Assembly: GCA_903908785.1 (NCBI GenBank)
Contig: CAIVTL010000263.1
Span: forward strand, 1-5,193
Direction: 5' to 3'
DNA: 5,193 nucleotides
Origin: Caldifarciminota bacterium
GTDB lineage: Bacteria > Hydrothermota > Tepidihabitantia > Tepidihabitantales > Tepidihabitantaceae
Part shown: positions 4,538 through 5,193 of the stretch, in pieces
How the letters are laid out: each line of letters opens with the position of its first letter
Position numbering within the stretch: the first letter of the stretch is position 1
Program-made: the position numbers and the translations under genes
Notes under the pieces: generated by a model
What the model was told of the DNA's origin: nothing
Database searches by the model: none
The model's input: the letters and a program-made list of their open reading frames with translations, nothing else

Positions 4538-4550
4538 CATAGTGCAAACG

Positions 4551-4578
4551 GGGACGTTAACCATTTCCTGTACGTCCC
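4551..4578. repeat. Stop-codon hairpin, copy 2
   Basis: GGGACGT (4551-4557) pairs with ACGTCCC (4572-4578) around a 14-nt loop; the TAA stop of the 201-aa gene (4559-4557) starts in the loop and ends in the stem. It matches the hairpin at 3411-3438 in position, stem and loop length, with a T-A pair in place of C-G at the innermost position. Confidence 0.65.
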
Positions 4579-5162
4579 GCTTCCGGCTTGGGCGGCAGCT
4601 TGGCTTTCCAGAGGTTGAAGGTCCTAGCGACGATGGCCGCGGCTTCACGCGCAATCGCCTCGTCGTGCAGTTTCGGCGCAGTGGCGTCAACCTCGGCCTG
4701 CCATTCCGGCGAGTCGGTGCCGTGCTCGTCCGCAATCGGAATCAGCACGTCAATCCAAGCGTAGTAGTGCCTCTTGACGTAGTAGTAGTCGAGCTTGAGA
4801 GCGTCTAGCTTCGCGCTGACCGCCTGCAATGCCACGGCACGAATTAGTCCCAGCGTCTTGCTGTAGACAATCCCCGGCCCGGCTTCGTCCATCTCCAGCC
4901 GTATCTCGGTCTTCTCCACTTTGGGCGCACGGCCGCGCCGCTTGATGAGCTCTTCCGCGCTCGGCTCCCAGTCGAGCCGGCCAGTGTCGAACAACTCCTG
5001 ATAGGCTTCGCTCGCCGCGCCGAGCAAAGCGACCACGACCCGGGTTGAGAACCCGTCTTCCTTTGCCCGGCGCTCGACCCGCTCCAGCGCGCTCTTCCTG
5101 AGCCGCCTGTCCCATCGGGGCGCGCTTGCCGGGATCCCGATCGCCACCACAACCAAAAACAC
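4557..5162 (-). CDS. Hypothetical 201-aa protein, full-length paralogue of the fragment
   Basis: I do not recognise the family. After a short hydrophobic start (MFLVVVAIGIPASA) come a basic helical stretch, RRLRKSALERVERRAKEDGF (residues 19-38), VVVALLGAASEAYQELFDTG (42-61), a Lys/Arg/Glu-rich middle, an aromatic cluster DYYYVKRHYYAW (125-136), and a helical Ala/Glu-rich end conserved in the fragment at 3417-3575. The first part could resemble a ribbon-helix-helix or other small DNA-binding segment, but no motif is decisive. An in-frame stop at 5168-5166 limits the start to GTG 5162 or later (GTG 5150 and 5147 are alternatives); none has a Shine-Dalgarno, so the N-terminus is uncertain and could be altered by a frameshift. 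The last residues and the stop are encoded by the hairpin repeat. Confidence 0.7.
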   Translation of the reverse strand: MFLVVVAIGIPASAPRWDRRLRKSALERVERRAKEDGFSTRVVVALLGAASEAYQELFDTGRLDWEPSAEELIKRRGRAPKVEKTEIRLEMDEAGPGIVYSKTLGLIRAVALQAVSAKLDALKLDYYYVKRHYYAWIDVLIPIADEHGTDSPEWQAEVDATAPKLHDEAIAREAAAIVARTFNLWKAKLPPKPEAGRTGNG

Positions 5163-5193
5163 AGATCAGCCGGCCGGCCGTCAGTTCGCCCAC

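Noticed and set aside
4750..5193. 147-codon open frame reaching the right edge
   Set aside because: Its Gly/Ala/Arg-rich product is the out-of-frame reading of the 201-aa gene, whose frame is confirmed by the paralogous fragment.

Overview
The window comes from a GC-rich bacterial genome. The first gene combines YVTN-type beta-propeller repeats with a C-terminal module resembling the type IX secretion (Por) sorting domain. The DNA around it is loaded with short dispersed repeats, some running into coding sequence. Both traits recall uncultured FCB-related or WOR-3-like candidate phyla known from metagenomes. That placement rests on pattern recognition and is weak. There are no rRNA or tRNA genes, no CRISPR array and no transposase.

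Layout, left to right. (1) 1-1054, plus strand: the 3' part of a secreted YVTN-repeat protein. (2) 1145-1714, plus strand: an unrecognised protein with one N-terminal membrane helix. (3) 1715-2392: repeat-rich DNA. It holds a 229-bp block (1919-2147) whose twin lies at 3612-3840, about 96 percent identical with no indels. The block carries a 52-aa basic protein gene, here orphaned. (4) 2393-3062, minus strand: a PIN/VapC-like toxin followed by a small overlapping gene, a probable toxin-first toxin-antitoxin pair. (5) 3063-3416: intergenic hairpins and dispersed repeats. (6) 3417-3575, minus strand: a C-terminal fragment of a gene whose full paralogue is at 4557-5162. (7) 3673-4417, minus strand: a compact operon with a good sigma70-type promoter, a possible 20-codon leaderless ORF, a zeta-toxin-like P-loop kinase and the intact copy of the 52-aa gene, joined by 4-nt GTGA and ATGA overlaps. 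(8) 4557-5162, minus strand: an unrecognised 201-aa protein, cut close to the window edge.

How the parts relate. The right half looks like a small defence or addiction region built from toxin-antitoxin-like modules and dispersed repeats. The zeta/52-aa cassette is bracketed by two direct copies of the 3' end of the 201-aa gene, each ending in a hairpin of identical geometry that overlaps the stop codon. The terminal base pair of the two hairpins differs by a compensating change (T-A versus C-G). A part of the cassette, the 52-aa gene with its downstream repeat, has been copied 1.7 kb away. There the duplication ends just inside the Shine-Dalgarno site, so the copy lost both its toxin and its ribosome-binding site. 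These two points, the bracketed cassette and the orphaned copy, are the most interesting features of the window.
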